A stretch of 64,000 nt of DNA from S5-A14a sp050908895 (lineage in GTDB: Bacteria; Bacillota; Clostridia; Peptostreptococcales; Anaerovoracaceae): positions 620,001-684,000 of the forward strand of contig CP171222.1 in NCBI GenBank assembly GCA_050908895.1, in the 5' to 3' direction. How positions within the stretch are numbered: the stretch's first letter is position 1; each line of letters opens with the position of its first letter. The position numbers and the translations under genes are program-made. Positions 35,150 to 44,512 of this stretch are shown here, in pieces. The notes beneath the pieces are model-generated. The model saw only the letters and a program-made list of their open reading frames with translations. It was not told the DNA's origin and did no database searches.

Positions 35150-37084
35150 ATGGAAAGAACACATAGACTAAATTTTGATTTAAAAAGAATGCTATTTACC
35201 ATACCGGCGAAACAGCACAGCGGGCATGATATTAAGAGAATTCTTGAGGAACATCCGGAAGTAAGATATGTATCCCTTGTGGGAATAGATATGGGTGGTC
35301 ACGATACTGACGAAAAGATTCCGGTAAAGGTCTTTCTAAACGATCTTGAAAAGCTTTTAGAACAAGGTGTGCAGACTGATGGTTCCAGCGTAGCACTACC
35401 GATGATCGCAGACTTGAACAACGCGAAAATTGATATCATTCCTGACTTATCGGTAAATTGGTATGTTGATCATAACTTTAGACATGTGGATTACGACACA
35501 GGACTTCCGGTGGGAACATTGAGAATTCCATCATTCCTAGTCCATAATGAAGACTTCGAGTGTGGATCAAGAGTCGTTCTCAGAGATTCTCTTGCGCATT
35601 TCAGAGAAAGGGTTATGGAGGAACTTAAAGAAAACGATTATGTTTTTCAGTACATGGATACAATTGAATCAGTGGATGACATAGATGAACTGCTTCTCAC
35701 AAGTGCGACTGAACTGGAATTCTGGGTTAGAACACCCGACGATAAAGGTGATAGAGAGCAGTTGTTTACCTCTCAAGTCCTGAAGGAACAATATTGGAAA
35801 CGAACATATGGGCAGGTAAGGACCGCCTTAGAGGAAGTTTTAACAATCTTAGACTGTTATGGCTTTGAAATTGAAATGGGACATAAAGAAGTGGGAGGAG
35901 TTCAGGCCAACCTAGGCAATGAAGGTAATTATAACCATATTATGGAGCAGTTGGAAATAGATTGGAAGTATGCAGATGCAATGCAGGCAGCTGATAATGA
36001 AAACCATATTAAGTACGTGTTAAGGGATATTTTCACTATGCATGGACTTGACGTTACTTTTATGGCGAAACCGGTTAGTGGAGTTGCAGGTTCGGGAGAA
36101 CACACTCACCTTGGTCTTGGAGCTAAATTAAAGGGAGGAAAAGTAATAAGCCTCTTTGCTCCGGGGAAATGGGATGAGGAGTTTTTAAGCCCTGTAGGAT
36201 TTGGGGCGCTAATGGGTCTTCTAAGAAATTATGAAATTATAAATCCGTTTGTTAGCACTAACAACGATGCTTTCAACAGATTAAAACCAGGTTATGAAGC
36301 CCCTGTGTGTACGGTTACATCCTTAGGAAGATCTATCAAAGAACCATCGAGAAACAGAACCGTTCTAGCAGGATTAATAAGAGATATTCACAACCCTGCG
36401 GGAACTAGATTTGAGCTAAGATCTCCAAACCCTAAGAGCAATACATATTTGGTTCTTGCCTCATCATATTTATGCATGCTAGATGGAATTGAAGCAGCGT
36501 TAACTGAAAAGAAAACTCCGTGGGACCTTGAAAAATCCATTTCAAAAAAGTATGGTGAAGAAGATTTTTATCTGGAAAAAGACAGAGAATATAGAAGTGA
36601 GAAAAATGTATTTACTGATTACACGGAGGAGGAACGCCAGAAATTATTCGGAAAGGCACCTGCAACCGTATGGGAAAACTTGATGAACTTTACTAACTTT
36701 AAGGAGCGTCTTGGTATTTTTTACAAAGGGGATTCCATGTGTCCTGTAGTTATTGAATCCTATGTGGCACAAACTCTTTCCCACTGGAAGACAGAACTTC
36801 ATGATAGGATCATTCCTGATACTATGAATTTTGTTAGGGAATGCAAGAAGATTCATGATGAGAGAGATTTTACTGATATGGATATCAAGCTTTGGCTTTC
36901 AATCGATAAATTACGTCATGAAATTGCTAAAGATGAGTTAAATGAATTTTGCTTGTTAACTCAGGTTAAGAATGCCTTAGACAGTGAAGATTATCAGAAA
37001 GCATCGGATTTGCAACTTAAACTCCAGAGCAAAGTAAATGCTCTTAGAGAAGTATATAGCTTATACGTACACAATGTTTTGTAA
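35150..37084 (+). CDS. Glutamine synthetase-like enzyme, long form
   Basis: 644 residues with a clear glutamine synthetase catalytic core: LVGIDMGGHDTD and VQTDGSSVALP early on, ATELEFWVRTP, EIEMGHKEVGGVQANL, DVTFMAKPVSGVAGSGEHTH and NRLKPGYEAPVCTV, with RFELRSPNPKSNTYLVLA further down. It is longer than type I enzymes (about 440-470) and has a helical C-terminal extension of about 150 residues. Typical glutamine synthetases make glutamine from glutamate and ammonia, but divergent relatives may use other amines. It follows UPF0182 by 16 bases and precedes serS by 18 bases. Confidence 0.88.
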   Translation: MERTHRLNFDLKRMLFTIPAKQHSGHDIKRILEEHPEVRYVSLVGIDMGGHDTDEKIPVKVFLNDLEKLLEQGVQTDGSSVALPMIADLNNAKIDIIPDLSVNWYVDHNFRHVDYDTGLPVGTLRIPSFLVHNEDFECGSRVVLRDSLAHFRERVMEELKENDYVFQYMDTIESVDDIDELLLTSATELEFWVRTPDDKGDREQLFTSQVLKEQYWKRTYGQVRTALEEVLTILDCYGFEIEMGHKEVGGVQANLGNEGNYNHIMEQLEIDWKYADAMQAADNENHIKYVLRDIFTMHGLDVTFMAKPVSGVAGSGEHTHLGLGAKLKGGKVISLFAPGKWDEEFLSPVGFGALMGLLRNYEIINPFVSTNNDAFNRLKPGYEAPVCTVTSLGRSIKEPSRNRTVLAGLIRDIHNPAGTRFELRSPNPKSNTYLVLASSYLCMLDGIEAALTEKKTPWDLEKSISKKYGEEDFYLEKDREYRSEKNVFTDYTEEERQKLFGKAPATVWENLMNFTNFKERLGIFYKGDSMCPVVIESYVAQTLSHWKTELHDRIIPDTMNFVRECKKIHDERDFTDMDIKLWLSIDKLRHEIAKDELNEFCLLTQVKNALDSEDYQKASDLQLKLQSKVNALREVYSLYVHNVL

Positions 37085-37102
37085 TAGAATTGGAGAATTG
37101 AA

Positions 37103-38383
37103 ATGTTAGACGTAAAGAGAATAAGGAAAAATTACGAAGAAGTCAAAGAAAGAGTTGAGTTTAGAGGTAAGGGTGACTTCGGACTATCTGAATTGAAAAA
37201 ACTGGATGAAGAAAGAAGAGTTGTTCTAGCTAAGGTTGAAGCTATGAAGAACAAGCAAAATACCGTCTCTAAGCAGATTCCCGTTCTTAAAAAAGAGGGA
37301 AAGGATACCTCGGTTATAATGGCTGAAATGAAAAAGCTGGCCGGTGATATCAAAGAACTCAATATAGAATTAGATAAAATTGAAGAAAAATATAAAGATG
37401 TAATACTTGCAATTCCCAATACACCGAATATAAAAGTTCCTTATGGAGTTGATGATAGTGATAACGAGCTGATTAGAACCGTTGGAACACCAAGAAAATT
37501 TGATTTTGAAGCAAAAGCTCATTGGGATATTGGTGAGAATTTAGACATTCTTGATTTTGAAAGGGCATCTAAAATATCCGGTGCTAGATTTACTGTCTAT
37601 AAAGGCTTAGGCGCTAGGCTTGAAAGAGCAATTACTAATTTCATGTTAGATCTTCATACGGTTGATCAGGATTATACAGAAATATTACCACCGTTTATGG
37701 TAAATAGAAATTCTATGCAAGGGACAGGACAATTACCTAAATTTGAAGACGATATGTTCTATGTACCACAAAAAGATTTTTTCCTAATTCCAACAGCAGA
37801 GGTGCCAGTAACCAACCTTAGAAGAGATGAAATTATGGGTTATGAGGAATTGCCGGTTAATTATACAGCTTATACACCATGTTTTAGAGCTGAAGCTGGA
37901 TCTGCAGGCAGAGATACAAGAGGATTGATAAGACAACATCAGTTTAACAAGGTTGAACTTGTGAAGTTTGTAGAACCGGATAAATCTTATTTTGAATTAG
38001 AGAAGTTGACATCAGATGCTGAGGATGTGCTTAAAATTTTGGGTATTCCATATAGAGTTGTCAGACTATGCTCAGGAGACCTGGGTTTCTCATCTGCTAT
38101 GACATATGATATAGAAGTTTGGATGCCAAGCTATGGAAGATATGTTGAGATTTCATCCTGTTCTAACTTTGAGGATTTCCAAGCAAGGCGTGCCAATATA
38201 AGATATAGAGATAAGGAAACCGGAAAACCACGATTTGTTCATACACTTAACGGTTCAGGGCTTGCAGTGGGAAGAACAACCGCAGCAATTCTGGAAAACT
38301 TCCAAAGGGAAGATGGATCTGTAGAGATTCCGGAACCGCTTAGAAAATACATGGGAATTGACGAGATTAGGAATAGCAGATAG
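37103..38383 (+). CDS. serS: Seryl-tRNA synthetase
   Basis: 426 residues, the normal length. A long helical arm (residues 20-105) precedes class II motifs: motif 1 around GARFTVYKGLGARLERAITN, motif 2 at FRAEAGSAGRDTRGLIRQHQ, and motif 3 at NGSGLAVGRTTAAILENFQ. It charges tRNA-Ser (and tRNA-Sec, if present). No T-box leader was seen upstream, so it appears to be transcribed within the upstream gene cluster. A GGAG-type site lies before the ATG. Confidence 0.97.
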   Translation: MLDVKRIRKNYEEVKERVEFRGKGDFGLSELKKLDEERRVVLAKVEAMKNKQNTVSKQIPVLKKEGKDTSVIMAEMKKLAGDIKELNIELDKIEEKYKDVILAIPNTPNIKVPYGVDDSDNELIRTVGTPRKFDFEAKAHWDIGENLDILDFERASKISGARFTVYKGLGARLERAITNFMLDLHTVDQDYTEILPPFMVNRNSMQGTGQLPKFEDDMFYVPQKDFFLIPTAEVPVTNLRRDEIMGYEELPVNYTAYTPCFRAEAGSAGRDTRGLIRQHQFNKVELVKFVEPDKSYFELEKLTSDAEDVLKILGIPYRVVRLCSGDLGFSSAMTYDIEVWMPSYGRYVEISSCSNFEDFQARRANIRYRDKETGKPRFVHTLNGSGLAVGRTTAAILENFQREDGSVEIPEPLRKYMGIDEIRNSR

Positions 38384-38406
38384 GAATCACAGAAAGGAAG
38401 CAGCTT

Positions 38407-40677
38407 ATGCTTAAATTAAAGAACTTATCAAAATTCTATTATAGCAAAGGGATAATTGCCAGTGGTATTTCTCGAATTAATTTAGAGTTATATCCGGGAG
38501 AGTTTGTAGTTATTACTGGAGAGTCAGGATCGGGAAAATCTACCTTGATAAATGTAATTTCAGGACTTGATTCTTACGAAGATGGCGAAATGTACATTGA
38601 TGGAAATGAAACCAGCCATTACACAGTAAATGATTTTGAAGAATACAGGCGTAGCTATATAGCTAATATTTTTCAAAGTTTTAACTTGGTTTCCAGTTAC
38701 ACCGTTTTTCAAAATGTTGAACTGGTGCTTCTAGTTGAGGGAAAGAAAAAATCCGAAGTAAAAGATAAAGTTGATGCAATTATAGACAAGGTGGGTCTGG
38801 CAAGTTTTAGGAATCAGAAAGTTTCTAAACTATCAGGAGGTCAAAAACAAAGAGTAGCTATAGCAAGAGCGTTGGCTAAGGATACCCCGATTATAGTCGC
38901 AGATGAGCCGACAGGAAACTTGGATAGCAAGTCGGCAAAAGGTATAGTAGAGTTACTTAAGGAGGTATCCAAAGACCATTTGGTAATCGTAGTTACACAT
39001 AATTATGATCAATTTGAGGATTGTGCTACCAGAAGAGTTAAGCTCTCAGATGGAAGAATAATAGAAGATGAAATCTTAAAACAGGCTAAAGAAGACAGCA
39101 AAATATCTGCTGTTGTAACCAAGCCTATGAGCTTAGCCAATAAACTGCTTTTAGGTATTAGAAATACCTTCAATATAATACCGAAGTTCGTATTGCTTTT
39201 AATTGTTTTTCTTTTTCTAACCGGATCAGTAATTACACAGTATGCAGGGATTAAGGCAAATAACGATGCTTTTGACGCATGGGGTAAAAATCAGTTTTTC
39301 TCAAATAACAGTGATAGGCGTATTATTGTCAAACATAAGGATAGTACCGCGTTAACGGAAGAAGATTACAAGAAGTTTGAGAAAATACCACATTTCAAAA
39401 CCCTATTTAAAGATGACATTATCCTCGATACAACATTAAATTCTGTGGCTGCTGAGGGAGATGTCAAAGATGGTAATGAAGAAAAAAGAGAAATTTCAAT
39501 TGATGCTTATCCATCTTCATGGGATGAGATGCCCTCCAAAATAACTTACGGAGAAAAACCCGCGAGTGGTAATCAGGCAGTTCTCGGGGTTTATTCTAAC
39601 GTTGTTGGAGAAGAAGAAGCTAAGGCCCAGATAGGTAAAGAACTTAAAATTATGGATAATTCGGGTAAAGAATACAAAGTAATTGTTACAGGGATTTACT
39701 TTATAGACAGGCAAAAAAAACAAGAGGGTACAGTAGAAATAAATTTTACAGGTACGGGGAAAATATTCTTAACCGATGAGCTTCTGACAGCAGTGAGAAC
39801 CTCGGCAATTTCAGATGTGTCTCAAACAAGTGGGTTAATAAATGGGAGAAAATATTTGTTGACAGCAGGAGCGGGGCAGTTTAGGATAAAGCCTAATGAA
39901 AATGTAGCTAGAGGATATGCGACAGTACCGGAAGAAATAGATGCTTTGTATGAAAGTGGTTCAAGTAAGTGGAAAAAGATTGACCTGCATGTGAAGAACA
40001 TATATTTTGAAGAGACTGGACAAGTTACAAGTCTTAATACGTATACTAAAAAGAATTATCAGAAGCTACTGGGTATCACAGAGCCCTTTGAAGATATTTC
40101 AGGAAATATATATATAAATCCTGAAGACTATAACGCATTGTATATGAAAGATAATTATCAGGCTACCGTTTATATTAACGATCGTAAAGGGGTGGATGAA
40201 TCCATAAGCTGGCTTGAAAAGAATGGATACAAGGTGTTATCGCTTGCCAAGGCAAAAAAACAAATAGTAGATACGACGATTCTTAATATTGTCGTAGTTC
40301 CAATTAATTTAGGAATTATGATAGGGATATTCTTTATTTGCTATTTTGTTATAAGACTTATATTGAGATCTAGAAGCACATATTTTTCAACTTTAAGGTT
40401 ATTATGCCTTGACATGAGAAGCATCAAACAAATTCTTGATATAGAGCTGATATTTATAATACATGTGGCTTATGGAATTTTGATAGGGTTTATTCAGTTA
40501 GTTTTAAATGATGTAATAACTATAAAATCACTGAAAAATACTTTCAGCTTTTTAGCCTTTTACGACTATATTGTTATGTACGTAATTGTAGTATTGCTTG
40601 CCTACATAATTTCCAGAAAATTTTCTAAGAAATTGTTTAAGAAGTCAGCTATGAGTACTTTTAGAGAGGAGGTCTAA
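38407..40677 (+). CDS. ABC transporter, fused ATPase-permease (MacB/FtsX type) A
   Basis: 756 residues. The ATPase part (1-225) has GESGSGKST, the Q-loop IFQSFNLVSSY, LSGGQKQR, IIVADEPTGNLDS and VTHNYD. A membrane helix at about 255-278, a large outside domain (280-620) and three C-terminal helices (about 620-745) follow; this is the four-helix MacB/FtsX layout. Such proteins use ATP to drive movement of an outside domain rather than carry solutes through the membrane. It lies two bases before ABC B and they may pair as a heterodimer. ABC A is not a LolCDE or Bce copy. Confidence 0.85.
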   Translation: MLKLKNLSKFYYSKGIIASGISRINLELYPGEFVVITGESGSGKSTLINVISGLDSYEDGEMYIDGNETSHYTVNDFEEYRRSYIANIFQSFNLVSSYTVFQNVELVLLVEGKKKSEVKDKVDAIIDKVGLASFRNQKVSKLSGGQKQRVAIARALAKDTPIIVADEPTGNLDSKSAKGIVELLKEVSKDHLVIVVTHNYDQFEDCATRRVKLSDGRIIEDEILKQAKEDSKISAVVTKPMSLANKLLLGIRNTFNIIPKFVLLLIVFLFLTGSVITQYAGIKANNDAFDAWGKNQFFSNNSDRRIIVKHKDSTALTEEDYKKFEKIPHFKTLFKDDIILDTTLNSVAAEGDVKDGNEEKREISIDAYPSSWDEMPSKITYGEKPASGNQAVLGVYSNVVGEEEAKAQIGKELKIMDNSGKEYKVIVTGIYFIDRQKKQEGTVEINFTGTGKIFLTDELLTAVRTSAISDVSQTSGLINGRKYLLTAGAGQFRIKPNENVARGYATVPEEIDALYESGSSKWKKIDLHVKNIYFEETGQVTSLNTYTKKNYQKLLGITEPFEDISGNIYINPEDYNALYMKDNYQATVYINDRKGVDESISWLEKNGYKVLSLAKAKKQIVDTTILNIVVVPINLGIMIGIFFICYFVIRLILRSRSTYFSTLRLLCLDMRSIKQILDIELIFIIHVAYGILIGFIQLVLNDVITIKSLKNTFSFLAFYDYIVMYVIVVLLAYIISRKFSKKLFKKSAMSTFREEV

Positions 40678-40679
40678 AG

Positions 40680-43166
40680 ATGATTAGACTGGAGAAGGTA
40701 AATAAGTATTTTAACAGACTTAAAAAAAATGAAATTCATGTAATCAACAATACAACTTTGGATATTGATGGTCCCGGGTTAGTCGCTCTACTCGGACCTT
40801 CAGGATGCGGTAAAACTACCTTGCTAAATGCTATAGGTGGTCTTGACAATGTCAATGGCGGTAAAATTTTCATAAATAATGAAAGGCTGACAGGTAGAAC
40901 TGTTTGGGCTAAGGACAAGATAAGAAATCTGAATATTGGATACATATTCCAAAACTATAATCTTGTAAATGAAATGTCTGTATTTGATAACGTTGCTCTG
41001 GTTCTTAAAATGCAAGGTGTTAAGGATAAGGATGAAATCCGCGATAGAGTAAATTATGCTCTTGAAATGGTAGGAATGTATAGATATAGAAATAGATATG
41101 CCGACATGTTATCCGGGGGTGAAAGGCAGAGGGTTGGCATTGCCAGAGCTATCGTGAAAAATCCGGCAATTGTAATTGCCGATGAGCCTACAGGTAATTT
41201 GGATAGCAGAAATACTATTGAGGTTATGAATATTATTCAGACAATAGCTAAAGACAAACTGGTTCTAATGGTTACCCATGAAGAAAAGTTGGCAAATTTC
41301 TATGGAAGTAGAATTATAAGACTTCGAGACGGAGAAGTAATTTCTGATGAAATAAATACTAACGAAAGTAATCTTGACTATAGAATCGATGATAAAATAT
41401 ATCTTAAAGATGTTGAAAAACATCAATTAATAGATATTCATGGTTGTAGAATAAATGTCTATCAAGATGATAATCAGACTGCTAATATGGATATCGTGAT
41501 TAAAAATGGAAATATATATATTAAAGTAGATGATGAAAATATGAGGGCTGAGATAGTAGATGAGCACTCCAGCGTTGAATTTATAGATGGCCATTATAAA
41601 GAAATTTCTAAAGATGATTATATGAAAAAAGGCTATGATATGTCAAAGCTTGAGCCAAAGACTAAGCCGCGAAATGCTTCTATAATTAATCTTTGGTCCA
41701 TGATTATAAGAGGGTTCAAACAGGTAAGTAATTATCCTGTTATGAAGAAAGTAATGTTGGTCGGCTTCTTTATATCTGCCATGTTTATAATGTACGCTAT
41801 CTCCAATACGGCAGCTGTAATGAATACACCTGATGAACGTTTTGTAACTACTAATCAAAATTATGTAATTGTAAAAAACAAGAATCTGACTCCGGAGGCT
41901 TTTTCTAAGATTGAAACTATTGCCGGAGAAAAGAAAGGATATGCTATACCGGGGACCTCTCAAGTGGAATTGCCTGTGAGGTATAATGATTATCTTCAGA
42001 CCAGTAAAGATTATGGAGAGACCATAGAAACATCAATGACAGATATATCTACGATTCAGAAGAAAGATATAATAGAGGGTAGAATGCCGGAGAACGCAGA
42101 TGAAATAGTTTTGGATAAACTATCTTTCAAAAAGCTTTTAACTAAGGGTTTTGCTAATCAAGCCGGATTGTTCAAAGAAAAAGATTTTCTTGGAATGAAC
42201 TTTAAATTAGGAGAGTATGTTACCCTTAAACTAGTTGGAATTGTTGACAAAGGATCGCCATCACTATATATAGATAAATCGAATATTAACAATATTTTAT
42301 TTACCTTTGGTATCCAACCCAACAGACCAGGAGATCCCGTGGGAACTTCCACATCTAACTTAGCAAAGCCTGATGAGGAGACTGTATTGACTTATGATTT
42401 GGCAACCAGAGCAGGTGGTGATACTCTGACGTTGAAGCGTGGGAGATGGGCAGAGAATGATTATGAAACTGTAATTTCATATAATAAAATTAACGACGTA
42501 TCGATTAATTCTCTTGTAACTCCTAAGGTAAACGGAAAAAAGCTAAAGGTAGTAGGCTTTTACACCGATCAAAGTAATAGATCTTTAGCTATTGTAAATT
42601 CGAATACTTTTAATATGAATGTTACTGCACACGAAAAGGGAGCGGCAATATATGTGCCGGATAGATCGGATAAAGAAGAGGTTATAGAAAAACTCAGAGA
42701 AAGCGGATTCAACGCTTATGATTCTTACAAAAGTGCCAAGGATAAATATATACAAGAAATCAGAAAGACAATGAAGACTGTTCTGATTATGGGTCTTATT
42801 ATCTTAGCAATTTCAATAATTGAAATATATTTGATGATGAGGGCATCGTTCTTATCGAGAATCAAAGAGGTAGGGATATACAGAGCCATTGGTGTTAAGA
42901 AAACAGACATATACAAAATGTTCCTGGGAGAAGTGATTGCAATAACAACGATTGCAGGTATACCCGGTTTTGCACTTATGGCTTACATTGCAAAAAAACT
43001 AAGTACAATCTCAACTTTCCAGTATACATTTTTACTTACGCCTACGGTCGCATTGATTGCCATTGGCGTCATATATTTAGCAAATATTTTCTTCGGCTTG
43101 TTACCAGTAGCAAAAGTGTTGTTAAAAACACCGGCTGCAATATTATCAAGGACCGATGTAGACTAA
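40680..43166 (+). CDS. ABC transporter, fused ATPase-permease (MacB/FtsX type) B
   Basis: 828 residues. The ATPase (1-230) has GPSGCGKTT, FQNYNLVNEM, LSGGERQR, IVIADEPTGNLDS and VTHEE. A beta-rich cytosolic insert of about 100 residues follows (IDIHGCRINVYQDDNQ), before the first membrane helix (358-378). An outside domain (380-690) and three C-terminal helices complete it, including the FtsX-type phrase EVGIYRAIGVKKTDIYKMFL. The insert is unusual. It is translated right after ABC A (2-base gap) and 16 bases before a dynamin-like GTPase. Joint function is inference. Confidence 0.85.
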   Translation: MIRLEKVNKYFNRLKKNEIHVINNTTLDIDGPGLVALLGPSGCGKTTLLNAIGGLDNVNGGKIFINNERLTGRTVWAKDKIRNLNIGYIFQNYNLVNEMSVFDNVALVLKMQGVKDKDEIRDRVNYALEMVGMYRYRNRYADMLSGGERQRVGIARAIVKNPAIVIADEPTGNLDSRNTIEVMNIIQTIAKDKLVLMVTHEEKLANFYGSRIIRLRDGEVISDEINTNESNLDYRIDDKIYLKDVEKHQLIDIHGCRINVYQDDNQTANMDIVIKNGNIYIKVDDENMRAEIVDEHSSVEFIDGHYKEISKDDYMKKGYDMSKLEPKTKPRNASIINLWSMIIRGFKQVSNYPVMKKVMLVGFFISAMFIMYAISNTAAVMNTPDERFVTTNQNYVIVKNKNLTPEAFSKIETIAGEKKGYAIPGTSQVELPVRYNDYLQTSKDYGETIETSMTDISTIQKKDIIEGRMPENADEIVLDKLSFKKLLTKGFANQAGLFKEKDFLGMNFKLGEYVTLKLVGIVDKGSPSLYIDKSNINNILFTFGIQPNRPGDPVGTSTSNLAKPDEETVLTYDLATRAGGDTLTLKRGRWAENDYETVISYNKINDVSINSLVTPKVNGKKLKVVGFYTDQSNRSLAIVNSNTFNMNVTAHEKGAAIYVPDRSDKEEVIEKLRESGFNAYDSYKSAKDKYIQEIRKTMKTVLIMGLIILAISIIEIYLMMRASFLSRIKEVGIYRAIGVKKTDIYKMFLGEVIAITTIAGIPGFALMAYIAKKLSTISTFQYTFLLTPTVALIAIGVIYLANIFFGLLPVAKVLLKTPAAILSRTDVD

Positions 43167-43182
43167 AGGAGAATTAAATTTT

Positions 43183-44442
43183 ATGGAATTTAATGAAGGG
43201 CGAGCAGTGGCTCGTGCATATGAGCTTTTGAAAGATGAGGAAGCTTGCAAGGGTCAAGCCCGGCACCTGAGGATTATAAAAGAAAAATTGGAAAAAGAAA
43301 CCCTGACTTTATCAATAATAGGACAGTTTAAAAGAGGAAAAAGCACCCTTGCTAATGCCATACTGGGAGATGATATTCTTCCGGTAGGTATAGTACCTAT
43401 AACATCTGCAGTCACAAGGGTTTACTACGGACACAAGTCAGCACAGGTTCACTTTTTCAACGGAGATGTTCAACAGATCGCCTTTGAAAGGTTATCGGAG
43501 TATATCAGCGAACAACAAAATAATAATAACAAGCTTGGTGTATCCTCTGTTGTAATCAAGACACCATCTAAATTTCTTAAAAATGGAATAGAATTTGTAG
43601 ATACCCCTGGAGTAGGTTCATTTCACAAAAATAACACTGAAGTGGCATACGAATATATGAAAGAAAGTGACGGAGTGATTTTCCTCCTTTCTGTAGACAG
43701 CCCTATCAATGAGATTGAAATAGAGTTTCTAAAAGCGACAAAAGAGTTTGCTTCCAAGTTCTATTTTGCTGTAAACAAAGCCGATTTAGTATCTGAAGTT
43801 GAGCTTGCTCAGTACGTAGGGTATTGTCAGGGTGTTCTTCAACAGATTATGGGAACGAAAAAGGAGTCAATTAAAATTTTTCCCGTATCGGCTAAGAACG
43901 GAGAGGGTATCGGTGAACTGGTAAAGGTTGTAACTGCAGACCTTAAGAAAAATGCCAAGAAAATTTTAGAAAGATCTTCTGTACTTAAGCTTCGCGAAAT
44001 AATTGACTCGTCCATTAACCAGCTAAGATTCTATTGGAAAGCTATGAATATGGAATACAGCGATCTTGATGTTGCCTTTGAGAAAATAGATAAGCATATT
44101 GAAGAAACCAAGGAAGAAACACAGCTTATGGAAGGGGATTTTGAAATTAAGTTTAATGAAATTAAAATTCACCTGTCTGAGAAAGTGAAGGAAATTTTTG
44201 GTATGGAATATATCTACGAAATTGAGGAGAGTTCTCCTTTCCAAAGAACTATGACGAAAGAGGAATTCTTATATAAAGTCAATCATCTTCTTTCTGATCT
44301 TAGGGATACTTTAAACGGTATTCTACTTTACCGAGAAGATAACGCTTACATTGTAGTTAGGAGAATTGCTAATATAAATCTTTTAGCCAAAAGGCTTAGA
44401 GAAATTAAAAGACGGATAAATGATTATTTGTATGATTCATAA
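43183..44442 (+). CDS. Dynamin-like GTPase
   Basis: A 419-residue protein with a dynamin/BDLP-type G-domain: P-loop GQFKRGKST (residues about 47-55), switch I with ITSAVTRVYYG, G3 VDTPGVGS, and G4 NKAD with VSAKNGEG as G5. The remaining 160 residues are helical (KIDKHIEETKEETQLMEG) and basic at the end. Bacterial dynamins bind membranes and may shape, fuse or guard them. It is the third gene of the ABC A-ABC B-dynamin set. It is shorter than the 550-650 residue BDLPs, so it may need a partner. Confidence 0.82.
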   Translation: MEFNEGRAVARAYELLKDEEACKGQARHLRIIKEKLEKETLTLSIIGQFKRGKSTLANAILGDDILPVGIVPITSAVTRVYYGHKSAQVHFFNGDVQQIAFERLSEYISEQQNNNNKLGVSSVVIKTPSKFLKNGIEFVDTPGVGSFHKNNTEVAYEYMKESDGVIFLLSVDSPINEIEIEFLKATKEFASKFYFAVNKADLVSEVELAQYVGYCQGVLQQIMGTKKESIKIFPVSAKNGEGIGELVKVVTADLKKNAKKILERSSVLKLREIIDSSINQLRFYWKAMNMEYSDLDVAFEKIDKHIEETKEETQLMEGDFEIKFNEIKIHLSEKVKEIFGMEYIYEIEESSPFQRTMTKEEFLYKVNHLLSDLRDTLNGILLYREDNAYIVVRRIANINLLAKRLREIKRRINDYLYDS

Positions 44443-44471
44443 GGGAAAACAAATTGGCAGCTTTATATCTC

Positions 44472-44507
44472 AAGCCTTTCTTGATATAATAATATCAAGG
44501 AGGGCTT
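44472..44507 (+). promoter_or_regulatory. Hairpin over the carboxypeptidase ribosome binding site
   Basis: An outer stem AAGCC/GGCTT (44472-44476, 44503-44507) and an inner perfect stem CTTGATAT / ATATCAAG (44480-44499) form a hairpin followed by T residues. The 3' arm contains AAGGAGG, the site for the next start at 44513. The inner sequence GATATAATAATATC also resembles a -10 box. It could be a terminator of the dynamin unit, a translation switch, or both. Confidence 0.5.
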
Positions 44508-44512
44508 TTCTT

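Noticed and set aside
44420..44512. Upstream extension of the carboxypeptidase into the dynamin gene
   Set aside because: The extension precedes a normal signal peptide and overlaps a real gene; the ATG at 44513 has AAGGAGG before it.
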